Shown here piece after piece: positions 6,717 through 15,993 of a stretch of 64,000 bases of DNA. Positions within the stretch are counted from its first letter, which is position 1, and every line of letters begins with the position of its first letter. Origin of the DNA: an uncultured Candidatus Melainabacteria bacterium (GTDB taxonomy: Bacteria > Cyanobacteriota > Vampirovibrionia > Gastranaerophilales > Gastranaerophilaceae); the NCBI GenBank assembly GCA_934718275.1, contig CAKUZD010000002.1, forward strand, positions 124,001 through 188,000, written 5' to 3'. The notes beneath the pieces were generated by a model that did no database searches, was not told where the DNA came from, and saw only the letters and a list, made by a program, of their open reading frames with translations. Position numbers and translations under genes: made by a program.

Positions 6717-9700
6717 TCACTTTTTAAGTCGTGAAACATTTTTGTTGAAATCAGGTGGCAAAGTTTTAAAAATTTTATCTTTCTCTTCTAAATAAAGAGT
6801 TTCTTTTCTTTGAAATTTTCTTAAATCTTCAATATTAACTTCACCAATCAAAATATTATCATCGCCACCTTTTATATTTAAAATAGTCATTTCATTCGAT
6901 TTTTTAGGTGCAATAATTTTACTATCGCCAAACTGAGATGTATTAACTTGTATAACGTAACAATGTAAATCTCGGGTAGCTGCTTCAGTAATATTAGTGA
7001 AATATTTAATATCTTTATTCCATTCACAACCAACTATAAAATCAACTTTTGATTTAAATTCAGATCTAAATTTTATATCTGCCAATTCAAAACAATCATA
7101 AACTGCAAAATGTAAATTATTCCATATAAATAATATATTTTTGGTAGCTGTTGCATTTTGAGGTACGCTGAGATTATATTTTTTTATTTCTTTTTCTTCA
7201 CTTGGTGCGTACCATTTTTTTAATCTAAACGTAATATAGCAATCTTTTTTATATCCAATTTTAAAAGGTAATAATGTTGCAATATAATTTTGAGCAATAT
7301 AATGTTCCGGATCAATTATATGTTTTAATCCACAAATAATTGCAACATTGTGTTTTTTTGAAAAATCTGAAAGTAAACCTAGCCATTGAATAGGTACCGA
7401 AACTTCTGGAAAAACTATAATATTTGCTTTTGATTCATTTGTTTGAATAGCCATATTTAAAAATTTTATAAGCTTTTGCAAATCTTTAAAAGTTAAATTT
7501 AAATTTCCTTGAAGATTTTTAGTTATATCAGAGTCTGTAACTTTTGTATTGTACAAACCGAATCTAACTTTTGATAGATCTATACTTTTATTTTCATTAT
7601 TTTTATCAATATGTATTTCATAAGGTTTGGTGTCATTATTATCAATTAATATTTCATTAAAATACTTTTCTATAGCAGCTTGTTTTTTATTATAAAAACT
7701 ACTTTCTTTTTCAAATTTATATTGTTCTATATTTAAGTTAAGGTATTTCTTCACTGCATTATTGTGAATATTTTTGATGACTTCTGTATTATCAACACAA
7801 TATTGATAATATTGTAATAATAAAATCTCAGCAAGTGTAAAATATCTTGGATTAAATTTTAGCTTTTCATCATCTAAATTAAATTCAAGATTTACTATTG
7901 CTTTAATTGCATCTTTGTCAATAAAAGAAAGCTCTTTATATTCAGAAGACAATTTTAAATAATTAATAATTGGCATAAAACAATATTTGTGTTTTAGCAT
8001 TAATGATTTTCTATAAGCAGATACAACTTCATTATATTTTTTATCATCAAAATAACCTTTTGCTTCATTTAATTTATAAAACAAATTTTTTAAAGTTAAA
8101 TCTGTATTTTTACCATCATTATTTTTATATACATATTTAGGGGAAAGAGATAATGTTAAATAGAGAGCCTCTTTAAGATATTTTTCTAATTCTTTTTTAA
8201 TTTTGGTTTCTATATCATTTTGAAATGTAGCAGATTTATAAGAAATTCTGTCAATACATGAACTAATTTTTTTAATAAAGTTATATATTGCAGTTTCATC
8301 ATTATTTAAAAGGAAATATGTTAAAACTTTATCCCAATAACAATATAAATCCAACCCTAATTTTCCACTAAATGCATATAATAATTCTTCTTTTGTTTTT
8401 GCATAATGTTTAGTATCCTTTGCGTATTTTGCAAGTGTAAGTTGTTTTGCTAAATATGTTGAAATTTTAAACTTATCTAGCTGATAACTATCAACACTGC
8501 GCAATTTATTGATTGTATCACAATAGTCTATAGAGTAACTATTTTGAATAAAGTCTTCATCAACACGATCTTCATCAGGCAAAAATCTAAATTCACTACT
8601 ATGTTTTCTTAAATTATCTTTGAATTTTAATAACATAGCTTTAGTTGAATTCGCATCAAATATAAATAATTTAATTTTATCTTGTTGGATTTTTAAATTG
8701 CATTTATGAATATTTATATTGTATTCTTTACTATTTTTATTAACAGGTGCTGCTTCTGGTGTTAAAATTGGAACTTTCTTGTCTTTATAAAAATATTTTT
8801 CAATAATATTTTCTGTAGTTAACTTCCTATTTTTTACACAATCCGTTTTATCACAATCAAGTTTATTACATTCATCGGTATTTTCTAAAACAACTAACAT
8901 ATCATCTACATATCTACCATAATATATAGGTTTGACTTGTTTAATAAGTTGTTTATCAAAATCTTTTAAATACCAGTTAGCAATAACATTCGATGACAGC
9001 ATTCCTATTGGAATAGGAGTTTCAGATGGTAAAATTTCATCAAATTTGTTTTCGTCTTTCACGATTTCTTTTTTAATTTGTTTAATATATTCATCTCGAA
9101 TATTTTTCAAAATGTTTGTCAGAAATTTATATTTTTCAAATTTTTCATTATTACATTTTTGTTTTAGAGTTTTATTGACATCTTCATAATCTAATTTTGC
9201 AGAAGGATAGTACCGTTTTATGTCCAGTGAAATTATAATTGCATCTTTGTTATGGTTGTTTAATAAATCTTCAGTAGCTTCAATACAATCATCTCGCCAT
9301 TTTTGATATTGAGTGGAATATAATTTAAATAATTTATTTCCTTGTAATATTTGTTTTTTATCTTCATCTATTTCTAACTTGTTAGCATAACAATAGCTGG
9401 TATGTTTATCTGAGTAATAACAATAGTCAGAATCTAATAAATATCCAAGTTTAACTATCCATAAAACGTTAATTATATGTAACTCTATAGGAATATCAAT
9501 TAAAAAATTAAATTTAGAAAACTCATAAACTTCAGAGGTATAGCGATTGGTGATAATGATATTTTTACAATCATTTTCTAGTATATTGTTTTCAAAAGAT
9601 TTGGGTAATATGTAAAAATCAATCAAATTATTTCGGTTTGATTGATCTGTTATGACATATTTACCAATATCTTCCGATTGAGTATTCAGCTTCTTTGCCA

Positions 9701-9872
9701 ATTGGTCAAAAATTTGCTCAATATTTTCATTTTTATATTCAAAGTCAGCAATTTTTCTTTTCATAAAAAGATCTGAATTATCATAATAAAAATATGTTTT
9801 TAATTTTCGATAGGCATCAATAATATCATCTTTTGTAAATAATGAATCGTTTTGTTTTTGTTTATTATTCAT
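6717..9872 (-). CDS. Reverse transcriptase-nitrilase fusion (DRT type 1 / UG1 defence RT)
   Basis: A 1051-residue fusion. The RT domain has catalytic D217 (I-S-L-D-I-K-R-Y-Y-P, motif A) and Y-V-D-D-M at 321-325 (motif C), followed by a Cys-rich insert with three C residues spaced C-x4-C-x4-C. A long helical middle (about 480-780) follows. The C-terminus is a carbon-nitrogen hydrolase (nitrilase) fold with its full triad visible: E823 (V-F-P-E-V-S), K885 (L-K-K-W-Y-A-P-S-E) and C927 (V-Y-D-C-F-E). RT plus C-terminal nitrilase is the defining architecture of the unknown-group-1 RTs, reported as anti-phage (DRT type 1). It lies 20 bp after an Mrr endonuclease gene in the same direction. Confidence 0.93.
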   Translation of the reverse strand: MNNKQKQNDSLFTKDDIIDAYRKLKTYFYYDNSDLFMKRKIADFEYKNENIEQIFDQLAKKLNTQSEDIGKYVITDQSNRNNLIDFYILPKSFENNILENDCKNIIITNRYTSEVYEFSKFNFLIDIPIELHIINVLWIVKLGYLLDSDYCYYSDKHTSYCYANKLEIDEDKKQILQGNKLFKLYSTQYQKWRDDCIEATEDLLNNHNKDAIIISLDIKRYYPSAKLDYEDVNKTLKQKCNNEKFEKYKFLTNILKNIRDEYIKQIKKEIVKDENKFDEILPSETPIPIGMLSSNVIANWYLKDFDKQLIKQVKPIYYGRYVDDMLVVLENTDECNKLDCDKTDCVKNRKLTTENIIEKYFYKDKKVPILTPEAAPVNKNSKEYNINIHKCNLKIQQDKIKLFIFDANSTKAMLLKFKDNLRKHSSEFRFLPDEDRVDEDFIQNSYSIDYCDTINKLRSVDSYQLDKFKISTYLAKQLTLAKYAKDTKHYAKTKEELLYAFSGKLGLDLYCYWDKVLTYFLLNNDETAIYNFIKKISSCIDRISYKSATFQNDIETKIKKELEKYLKEALYLTLSLSPKYVYKNNDGKNTDLTLKNLFYKLNEAKGYFDDKKYNEVVSAYRKSLMLKHKYCFMPIINYLKLSSEYKELSFIDKDAIKAIVNLEFNLDDEKLKFNPRYFTLAEILLLQYYQYCVDNTEVIKNIHNNAVKKYLNLNIEQYKFEKESSFYNKKQAAIEKYFNEILIDNNDTKPYEIHIDKNNENKSIDLSKVRFGLYNTKVTDSDITKNLQGNLNLTFKDLQKLIKFLNMAIQTNESKANIIVFPEVSVPIQWLGLLSDFSKKHNVAIICGLKHIIDPEHYIAQNYIATLLPFKIGYKKDCYITFRLKKWYAPSEEKEIKKYNLSVPQNATATKNILFIWNNLHFAVYDCFELADIKFRSEFKSKVDFIVGCEWNKDIKYFTNITEAATRDLHCYVIQVNTSQFGDSKIIAPKKSNEMTILNIKGGDDNILIGEVNIEDLRKFQRKETLYLEEKDKIFKTLPPDFNKNVSRLKK

Positions 9873-9892
9873 AATTATCTTTCTATATCAAT

Positions 9893-10816
9893 TTAATCTT
9901 CATCATCAAAGAAGTCGAGATCAATTTTTTTTAATTCAATAATTTCTTTTGTTTCAATACCAACATTATAGGCTATCATTAATCGTAACAATTCTTTGCC
10001 ATCTATAAGAATAATATCATTTTCTTTTGCATATTCAACGGCAGGTTTCGTATATGAAGATGTTGTAATAAATACAGCTTTCGGACTTTTCTTTCGCAGC
10101 AAAGAACCTCCAAAATCTCTTAAATCACCTGCTGCAACAGTATGGCTCGGGTTATAACACTTAGCTTGTATGTGAATTTTTCCTAAACCTAATGTATCTT
10201 CTTTTATAATTCCATCAATACCACCATCTCCACTTTTTCCACATTTTTGAATAATAAAATCTTCTGAACCACCGTAGCCCATTTTGCATAAAAGTTTAGT
10301 TACCAGTTTCTCAAAAAATTTTGCTCTATCATCTTTTTCTTTTGAGAAAATGGCATGCATAATATCATCTTCTAATTTTGCTTGCATTTTCGATTTTGCC
10401 TTATCAATAAGATCTTGTGGAGTTTGATTATCATCACATTCACTAATTTGTACATTATTAGTTTGTAACGTATTTTTATCTTTCCCCTGAAATTCAAGAA
10501 ATTCTGGATATTGTTTCAAATATTTCAATATATTTTGAGGCTTTTCTTTTAATGCTTGCCAGCCTCTTTCTTCAATTCTAAATTTTGCTCGTTCTGGTGA
10601 AGATATCAGTAAAGACTTTTTTAAATATGTTCTAGCCCACCCAACACGATCATCAAATTTTTTGTATCCAGAATTGGTTAATTCAGACATATCTTGCTCA
10701 CTCAACTTAAAAGTTTTTGCAATATTTGCTTTGATTTCTTTCATAGAGTGTAATTGATTATCTTTAAGTTCTTCCAAAAATGGAATAATAAAATTATCAA
10801 AAGTCGGTATAGCCAT
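9893..10816 (-). CDS. Mrr-type restriction endonuclease
   Basis: A 307-residue protein. The ATG at 10816 is preferred over 10873 because AAGGAG stands 6 nt upstream. Residues 1-90 form the Mrr N-terminal winged-helix domain (P-x-F-x-x-F-I-I-P-F-L-E-x-L-K-D, later D-D-R-V-G-W-A-R-T-Y-L-K-K). The C-terminal 130 residues are the Mrr catalytic domain with G-D-G-G-I-D-G-I-I and, after a strand, I-x-I-Q-A-K-C-Y, the PD-(D/Q)xK metal site. Mrr proteins cut modified foreign DNA (type IV restriction). The gene follows an XRE regulator and precedes the RT-nitrilase, so the three may be one defence operon. Confidence 0.9.
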   Translation of the reverse strand: MAIPTFDNFIIPFLEELKDNQLHSMKEIKANIAKTFKLSEQDMSELTNSGYKKFDDRVGWARTYLKKSLLISSPERAKFRIEERGWQALKEKPQNILKYLKQYPEFLEFQGKDKNTLQTNNVQISECDDNQTPQDLIDKAKSKMQAKLEDDIMHAIFSKEKDDRAKFFEKLVTKLLCKMGYGGSEDFIIQKCGKSGDGGIDGIIKEDTLGLGKIHIQAKCYNPSHTVAAGDLRDFGGSLLRKKSPKAVFITTSSYTKPAVEYAKENDIILIDGKELLRLMIAYNVGIETKEIIELKKIDLDFFDDED

Positions 10817-10885
10817 ACTAAACTCCTTTTTCCCAATTGTAATGAATGATTTTAAACGTGTCAATGCATGCAAAAAACTTATTTT

Positions 10886-11203
10886 CTAATTCAAATATCC
10901 TGAAATTAGCTTGTAAATCACTTGCAACTCACTATCTGAGGCGTTTTTCAAATAATTTATAAGTTTTTTAAATATTATTTCTCGATCTTCTAAATGTTGA
11001 GTATTAAATAATTCCGGATACTCTATTTCTAAAGCATTGGCAAATTTTTCAATTAAATCTGCTTTAGGAAAACTTCTCCCAGTCTCAATATGGCTCATGT
11101 GCTTTGGATCAATGCCAACCATCTCTGCAAGTTGGTATTGGGTTATTCCTTTTTTATTTCTAAGTTCTTTTATTCTTTGTCCAAAATCTTTTTTTATGTT
11201 CAT
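10886..11203 (-). CDS. XRE-family transcriptional regulator
   Basis: A 105-residue protein from the ATG at 11203 (GAGG 5 nt upstream); an upstream in-frame ATG at 11239 is less likely. Residues 5-60 form a clear Cro/C1 helix-turn-helix (R-I-K-E-L-R-N-K-K-G-I-T-Q-Y-Q-L-A-E, then H-M-S-H-I-E-T-G-R). The C-terminal helical part is probably for dimerisation. It is the first gene of the minus-strand run XRE, Mrr, RT-nitrilase, with 69 bp to the Mrr start. The arrangement suggests that it controls the expression of the potentially self-toxic nucleases. Its operator was not identified. Confidence 0.87.
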   Translation of the reverse strand: MNIKKDFGQRIKELRNKKGITQYQLAEMVGIDPKHMSHIETGRSFPKADLIEKFANALEIEYPELFNTQHLEDREIIFKKLINYLKNASDSELQVIYKLISGYLN

Positions 11204-11242
11204 AAGCACCTCATCATGAGGATAATAAGATTTTTTCAACTA

Positions 11243-11898
11243 TTAAACCGTATTCAAGACATATAAAAGCATAAATAGAATTTCATCCCTATTTCTGTAT
11301 TTTCTTGTAATACCATTATGTTCTGCTATTCTGGCTTTTTTATTTCTGTTTAAAATCCACAAAATAACACTTATATCTGTTGTATAAAACATATTTCTCG
11401 GCAAAACAATAATTGCCTCAACTAGGTTATTTTCAATTAATTGTTTTCTTATTAAATATTCTGTTCCATCACCAGTTTGAGAACCATTTGCAAGTAAAAA
11501 ACCTGCAACTCCATTTTGTGATAATTTTGATAGAATATGAAGAATCCAACCATAGTTTGCATTTCCTGTTGGTGGGACTTCATAACCTAACCATCTTGAA
11601 TCCTTAACTAATTCATTTTCTTTTCTCCAAGAATTTTGATTAAAAGGAGGATTTGCCATTACAAAATCTGCTTTTAAATCCTTATGTTGGTCGTTAAAAA
11701 AATATCATCTGCTTTTGCCCCTAAATCAGCGCTAATCCCTCTGATTGCAAAATTCATTTTAACTAGTTTATAAGTAGTTGTTGTAGCTTCTTGACCATAG
11801 ACAGAAACATCTTTTTTATTTCCATTATGACTTTCAACAAACTTTAACGATTGGACAAACATACCACTAGAACCACAGCAAGGGTCATATATTCTTCC
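11243..11898 (-). pseudogene. hsdM: Type I restriction-modification methylase HsdM, 3' part (frameshifted, truncated)
   Basis: The minus-strand translation reads G-R-I-Y-D-P-C-C-G-S-S-G-M-F-V-Q-S (AdoMet motif I), continues through Y-G-Q-E and M-N-F-A-I-R-G-I, and loses frame in a run of seven A on the plus strand (11696-11702). One more base restores D-D-I-F-F-N-D-Q-H-K-D-L-K-A-D-F-V-M-A-N-P-P-F-N (catalytic N-P-P-F). The second frame runs to R-D-E-I-L-F-M and then diverges from HsdM, so the 3' end is also lost. The 5' part of what appears to be the same gene is at 24715-25020. HsdM would methylate adenine as part of a type I R-M complex; no HsdR or HsdS is seen. Confidence 0.88.
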
Positions 11899-11982
11899 TG
11901 TAATTTAACATACAGAACAAGATGTAATTAACTATGAGATGGAGATTGTATTATTTTATTGCTCCTGTTGCTTTTAATACAG

Positions 11983-12396
11983 TTATTGTATAGCTGAATC
12001 CAATTCTTCACAAAAAGAATTATAATAATAAAAATGAGCTTCATATAATATACTTAGCATTTTAGTTAATTCACGAGTATCTAATCCTAAATCTCTATTA
12101 ATTTCAATTTTTTGTTTTATTTTATAAATTTTGTCTTTTAATTCCTCTAATTGATATAAAATTCGGTGTCATTCTAAATATAGTTTTAGTTCATAATACA
12201 TATATTGCCCGATTGTTGAACTATAGCTCGTTAAACGGTTTATGTTATCTCTAAAATCGCAGGCTTCCTGAGTGCAACCGGATGTATTATCTTTCGGATA
12301 AAAATATAAGATAATTTTTTGTCCTTTGAAATCACTTAAAGAATATTCTTTTTCATTACCATCAGCATCAAGTCCTTGTAATTTAATATCGTTCAT
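11983..12396 (-). pseudogene. bcp: Truncated peroxiredoxin (Bcp) fused to an unknown fragment
   Basis: From the ATG at 12396 the first 55 residues are those of the thiol peroxidase Bcp/PrxQ: F-K-G-Q-K-I-I-L-Y-F-Y-P-K-D-N-T-S-G-C-T then Q-E-A-C-D-F-R-D, including the peroxidatic Cys in T-S-G-C-T and the resolving Cys five residues on. Homology stops after about residue 62, where the remaining 90 residues of Bcp should follow. An in-frame TGA at 12169-12171 ends this ORF, and the same frame then continues for 61 codons of unrelated helical, Lys/Tyr-rich sequence to 11983. It is a junction scar near the left end of the insertion. Confidence 0.65.
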
Positions 12397-12488
12397 ATAA
12401 ATCTCATTTTTTATTAAGATACCTTAAAAGATTGTTTATTTAGTACATATAATATAAAATCAAATAGTACAAAAATGAGGGAGAATGA

Positions 12489-15400
12489 ATGGACGGAATT
12501 AAGAAAAAATTTGGACCATTAGCAAATTTAGAATTTGATAAATTGTTTTTAGGTCAGGTATTTTCGCATTTTGCGGATGCAATTGTACAGTTTTTGCTTG
12601 TGGCAATTTTATTACAGATGTCTGGAAGTGCAGGAAAATCAATTGCGGTAATGTTTTTTGTTTTTCTGTTGCCACAATTTTTATTAAGTCCGTTTTCCGG
12701 TGCCCTTTGCGACCGATTCTCAAGAAAAGCCATTCTTTCTACAAGTTGTTTATTTAGGGCGATAACTGTCGGTGCTATAATTTTTTTAACCCCTAAATTA
12801 TCTCAAAATCTGATTTATGCATTCGCATTTGTGTTGGGAACAGGTGCAGCATTTTTCTATCCTGCAAAAATGTCTGCAGTTACAAATGTTGTTAAAAGCG
12901 AACAGTTAAAATTCGCAAATGCTTTAACATCTTCAATTGGTGCAATTGCATTATTATTTGGTGCTTTTGCGGCAAATTATTTGATAACTTTTGGAAACCT
13001 TCAGGCTTTTTTAGTTGTTGCCACTATGTATTTAATTGCCTCAATATTGACCGCATTTATTAAATTCCTAATCCCTCAAAATTATTTTGTAAAAAAAGAA
13101 AAAACAAACGATATGATTGTTGCGTTGAACTACTTGAAAAAACATAAAAAAGCATTATACTTGGTTGGTTTAACTATTTGTCTGCAATTTATCGTTGCAG
13201 TGTTTTCAAACGGTTTAAATGCCTTGATAACAGATTACTATGGGTTAAGTTTTTCCGATTTAACTTATTTAAGAACTCTTTTGGGGATCGGTATAGTTGC
13301 AGGTATGGGAGCGACTATTTATTTTGCAAGAATAATGAGAATCCCGCACTTATTTGCAAGTGGTTTTAGCGTATTATGTTTAGCTCTTATTACTGCCCCT
13401 CTTTGTAAAACAATGGAAAGTGCTTGGATGTGGCTTATCCCTATTGGAATGGCAGATGCGGTTGTAATTGTAATGTTAGATACTATTTTGCAGAAAATCA
13501 CTCCTGACAGAGTTCGTGGTAAAATTTTTGGTTTAAATTTAACAGCAAGCACCTTGAGCTTTTTAATCGGAACAGCAATTGTTGCACATATTGTAGGATT
13601 TATCAATCCATTAAATGTATTTAGGGGAATTGCAGTTATTTCATTTGTTTTGGCGGCTTTAATTCTTGTATTTGACAAATCGTTCAGATATTTCTTGCTC
13701 AAGGCTACTTTGGGACATATTTTCCTACTTTTATTCAGATACAGAATTGAGGGTGTAGAAAATATACCACGCAAGGGGAAATGTATTTTGGCAGGAAACC
13801 ACACAGGGCATCTTGATCCGTTTATTGTCCAAATGGCGACGAATCGTCAATTATGGTTTGTAACAGGCCCTGCGGCGTTTAAAGTTCCTATTATAAGACA
13901 TTTATTAAAGTATTATAATGTTTTACCTTTGAAATTTGGTAGGGGGTTAGAAGCGATAGATGCGGCAAACCAAAAATTAAACTCAGGCGAAGCGGTGATT
14001 ATATTTCCGGAAGGTAAATTTACTCCTGACGGTGAGCTTTGTAAATTTAATCGAGGCGTAGGTTTAATGGCAAAAGCAACAAATTCTCCGATTATTCCGT
14101 TTGCGATAAAAGGTGGTTTTGAATCATGGGGTAGAACTCGTAAATTGCCAAAATTGTTTAATGAAATTGTTATCCAATTCGGACAACCAATTACGGATTT
14201 TGATAAAGATGAAAAAGATATTGCACATGAATTGCAAAAACGTGTCAACTTCATGAAAAAATCTTTGGAACGTCGTCAATTCTACAAAATCGACCATAAA
14301 CTTCATTCAAATTTTCTTGATTTAATGCAGGAAAAAGGTGATATTTACGGACAAGTTAAGGCTTTAACGCTCAAGACCAAAGACGGATATGAAGAATTAA
14401 GTTACATCGAGATTTCAAGAAAAGCAAAGAAATTTGCGAACTATTTAATAGAAACTGTTGGTGTTCAGCGGGGGGAAAGAATTGCTATAATTTGTGAATC
14501 ACGTCCCGAATTTTCAATTGGTATGTTTGGGTCAATTCAAACAGGAGCAATAACAGTTCCATTGGATGTTAAATTAACAGTTCCAGAGCATACACATATT
14601 CTAAACGATTGTAATCCTCGAATTTTGTTATGCTCAAGCCATTACTTGGAACACGCAATCGAAGTTAAAAATAATGTACCATCCATTGAGTATATTTTTG
14701 TTTTGGATGATGAGAATGAACAATCTAATGAAAATTGCCCATTAATCTCAACACTCGAGGCGGATATTGATAAAAATTTGGGCAGACCAAGAACATTGGA
14801 TGAAACAGCTCTGATTGTCTATACATCAGGAACTACTGGAAATCCGAAAGGTGTAATGATTAGTTTTGGAAATATATATTCTCAGCTCAGAGATTTTGAA
14901 TATATGTTCAAGCTAACTAATGATAATACTTTGCTTTCTATTTTGCCTTTAAATCATTTGTTGGAGCTTGATTGTGGATTTTTCGGAATGCTTTATATGG
15001 GTGCAAAAGTTGTTTATATCAAGTCTTTAAATCCGAAAGAATTGACCTCAACGATGAAAGAAAAAGGAATTACAAATATGATTGTGGTTCCGCTTGTAGC
15101 CAAAATGCTTAAAAATTCTATTGATAAACAGATTAAAAAACAGCCTGAAAGTGCACAAAAAGCATTTAAAATTCTCTATGGACTTGCAAAATTTGCTCCT
15201 CGTAAACTTCGCCGTTTGATGTTTAAATCGGTTATTGATGGATTGGGTGGTAAGTTAGAATGTTTTATTTGCGGAGGAGCTCCATTAGAAGATAATGTGG
15301 CAGAATTCTTTGAAAGGATTGGTGTTCCTGTATTTCAAGGGTACGGTTTGACGGAAACTTCTCCGACAATTTCTACAAATCGTTACGGTCATTCAAAAAT

Positions 15401-15962
15401 CGGTACTGTTGGTCAGGCATTACCTTCTGTTATGGTTAAAATTGCTGATAATGGTGAAATTTTAGCCACCGGTCCGAATGTAATGCAAGGGTACTATAAC
15501 AAACCTGAGATGACTAAAGAAGTGATTGATGAAGATGGCTGGTTCCACACTGGTGACATTGGTGAAATCGATAAAGACGGTTTTATAAAAATTACAGGAA
15601 GAATTAAAAATATGATAGTCCTTGGTGGAGGAAAGAAAATCTTCCCTGAAGAAGTTGAGGCGGTTTTAGAAACTTCAAAACTTATAAAAGAAGTCTGTGT
15701 TATGTCTTTGATTATAAAATCCGGCAATAAGGCTGGTACGGAAGAAGTCGGTGCGATTATCTGCCCTGCTGACGATTTGCAAAATAAATCGAATGAAGAA
15801 ATTCAAAAATTATTAGAAGACGAGGTTAAAAAGTTGTCAGAATCTAACCTTGCACCATATAAAGTTCCGACAGTTGTTGTTCTTCATCGTGATGAACTTC
15901 CGAAAACCTCAACCCGTAAAGTTAAACGTAAAGACCTTAAAGAATGGTATGAAAGTTTATAA
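12489..15962 (+). CDS. aas: LplT-PlsC-Aas fusion: lysophospholipid transporter, acyltransferase and acyl-ACP synthetase
   Basis: A 1157-residue three-domain membrane protein. Residues 1-405 are a major-facilitator transporter of LplT type (about 10-12 hydrophobic segments, D-R-F-S-R-K-A loop). Residues 410-600 are a PlsC glycerolipid acyltransferase with N437-H-T-G-H-L-D and F-P-E-G-K-F-T. Residues 630-1157 are an acyl-AMP ligase with Y-T-S-G-T-T-G-N-P-K-G near 778 and a G-Y-G-L-T-E-T motif. Together they flip a lysophospholipid inward, activate a fatty acid and re-acylate the lipid. GAGGGAG precedes the start. It converges on the lipid operon across a shared terminator and lies within the 12.8-kb insertion. 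Confidence 0.92.
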   Translation: MDGIKKKFGPLANLEFDKLFLGQVFSHFADAIVQFLLVAILLQMSGSAGKSIAVMFFVFLLPQFLLSPFSGALCDRFSRKAILSTSCLFRAITVGAIIFLTPKLSQNLIYAFAFVLGTGAAFFYPAKMSAVTNVVKSEQLKFANALTSSIGAIALLFGAFAANYLITFGNLQAFLVVATMYLIASILTAFIKFLIPQNYFVKKEKTNDMIVALNYLKKHKKALYLVGLTICLQFIVAVFSNGLNALITDYYGLSFSDLTYLRTLLGIGIVAGMGATIYFARIMRIPHLFASGFSVLCLALITAPLCKTMESAWMWLIPIGMADAVVIVMLDTILQKITPDRVRGKIFGLNLTASTLSFLIGTAIVAHIVGFINPLNVFRGIAVISFVLAALILVFDKSFRYFLLKATLGHIFLLLFRYRIEGVENIPRKGKCILAGNHTGHLDPFIVQMATNRQLWFVTGPAAFKVPIIRHLLKYYNVLPLKFGRGLEAIDAANQKLNSGEAVIIFPEGKFTPDGELCKFNRGVGLMAKATNSPIIPFAIKGGFESWGRTRKLPKLFNEIVIQFGQPITDFDKDEKDIAHELQKRVNFMKKSLERRQFYKIDHKLHSNFLDLMQEKGDIYGQVKALTLKTKDGYEELSYIEISRKAKKFANYLIETVGVQRGERIAIICESRPEFSIGMFGSIQTGAITVPLDVKLTVPEHTHILNDCNPRILLCSSHYLEHAIEVKNNVPSIEYIFVLDDENEQSNENCPLISTLEADIDKNLGRPRTLDETALIVYTSGTTGNPKGVMISFGNIYSQLRDFEYMFKLTNDNTLLSILPLNHLLELDCGFFGMLYMGAKVVYIKSLNPKELTSTMKEKGITNMIVVPLVAKMLKNSIDKQIKKQPESAQKAFKILYGLAKFAPRKLRRLMFKSVIDGLGGKLECFICGGAPLEDNVAEFFERIGVPVFQGYGLTETSPTISTNRYGHSKIGTVGQALPSVMVKIADNGEILATGPNVMQGYYNKPEMTKEVIDEDGWFHTGDIGEIDKDGFIKITGRIKNMIVLGGGKKIFPEEVEAVLETSKLIKEVCVMSLIIKSGNKAGTEEVGAIICPADDLQNKSNEEIQKLLEDEVKKLSESNLAPYKVPTVVVLHRDELPKTSTRKVKRKDLKEWYESL

Positions 15963-15993
15963 AAAAATCCTCTCATTAAGAGAGGATTTTTTT
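15961..15993. terminator. Bidirectional terminator
   Basis: AAAAAAATCCTCTC (15961-15974) pairs perfectly with GAGAGGATTTTTTT (15980-15993) around loop ATTAA. The A and T runs make it a strong terminator on both strands, shared by the aas fusion gene and the converging lipid operon, whose last stop lies in the loop. Confidence 0.92.
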
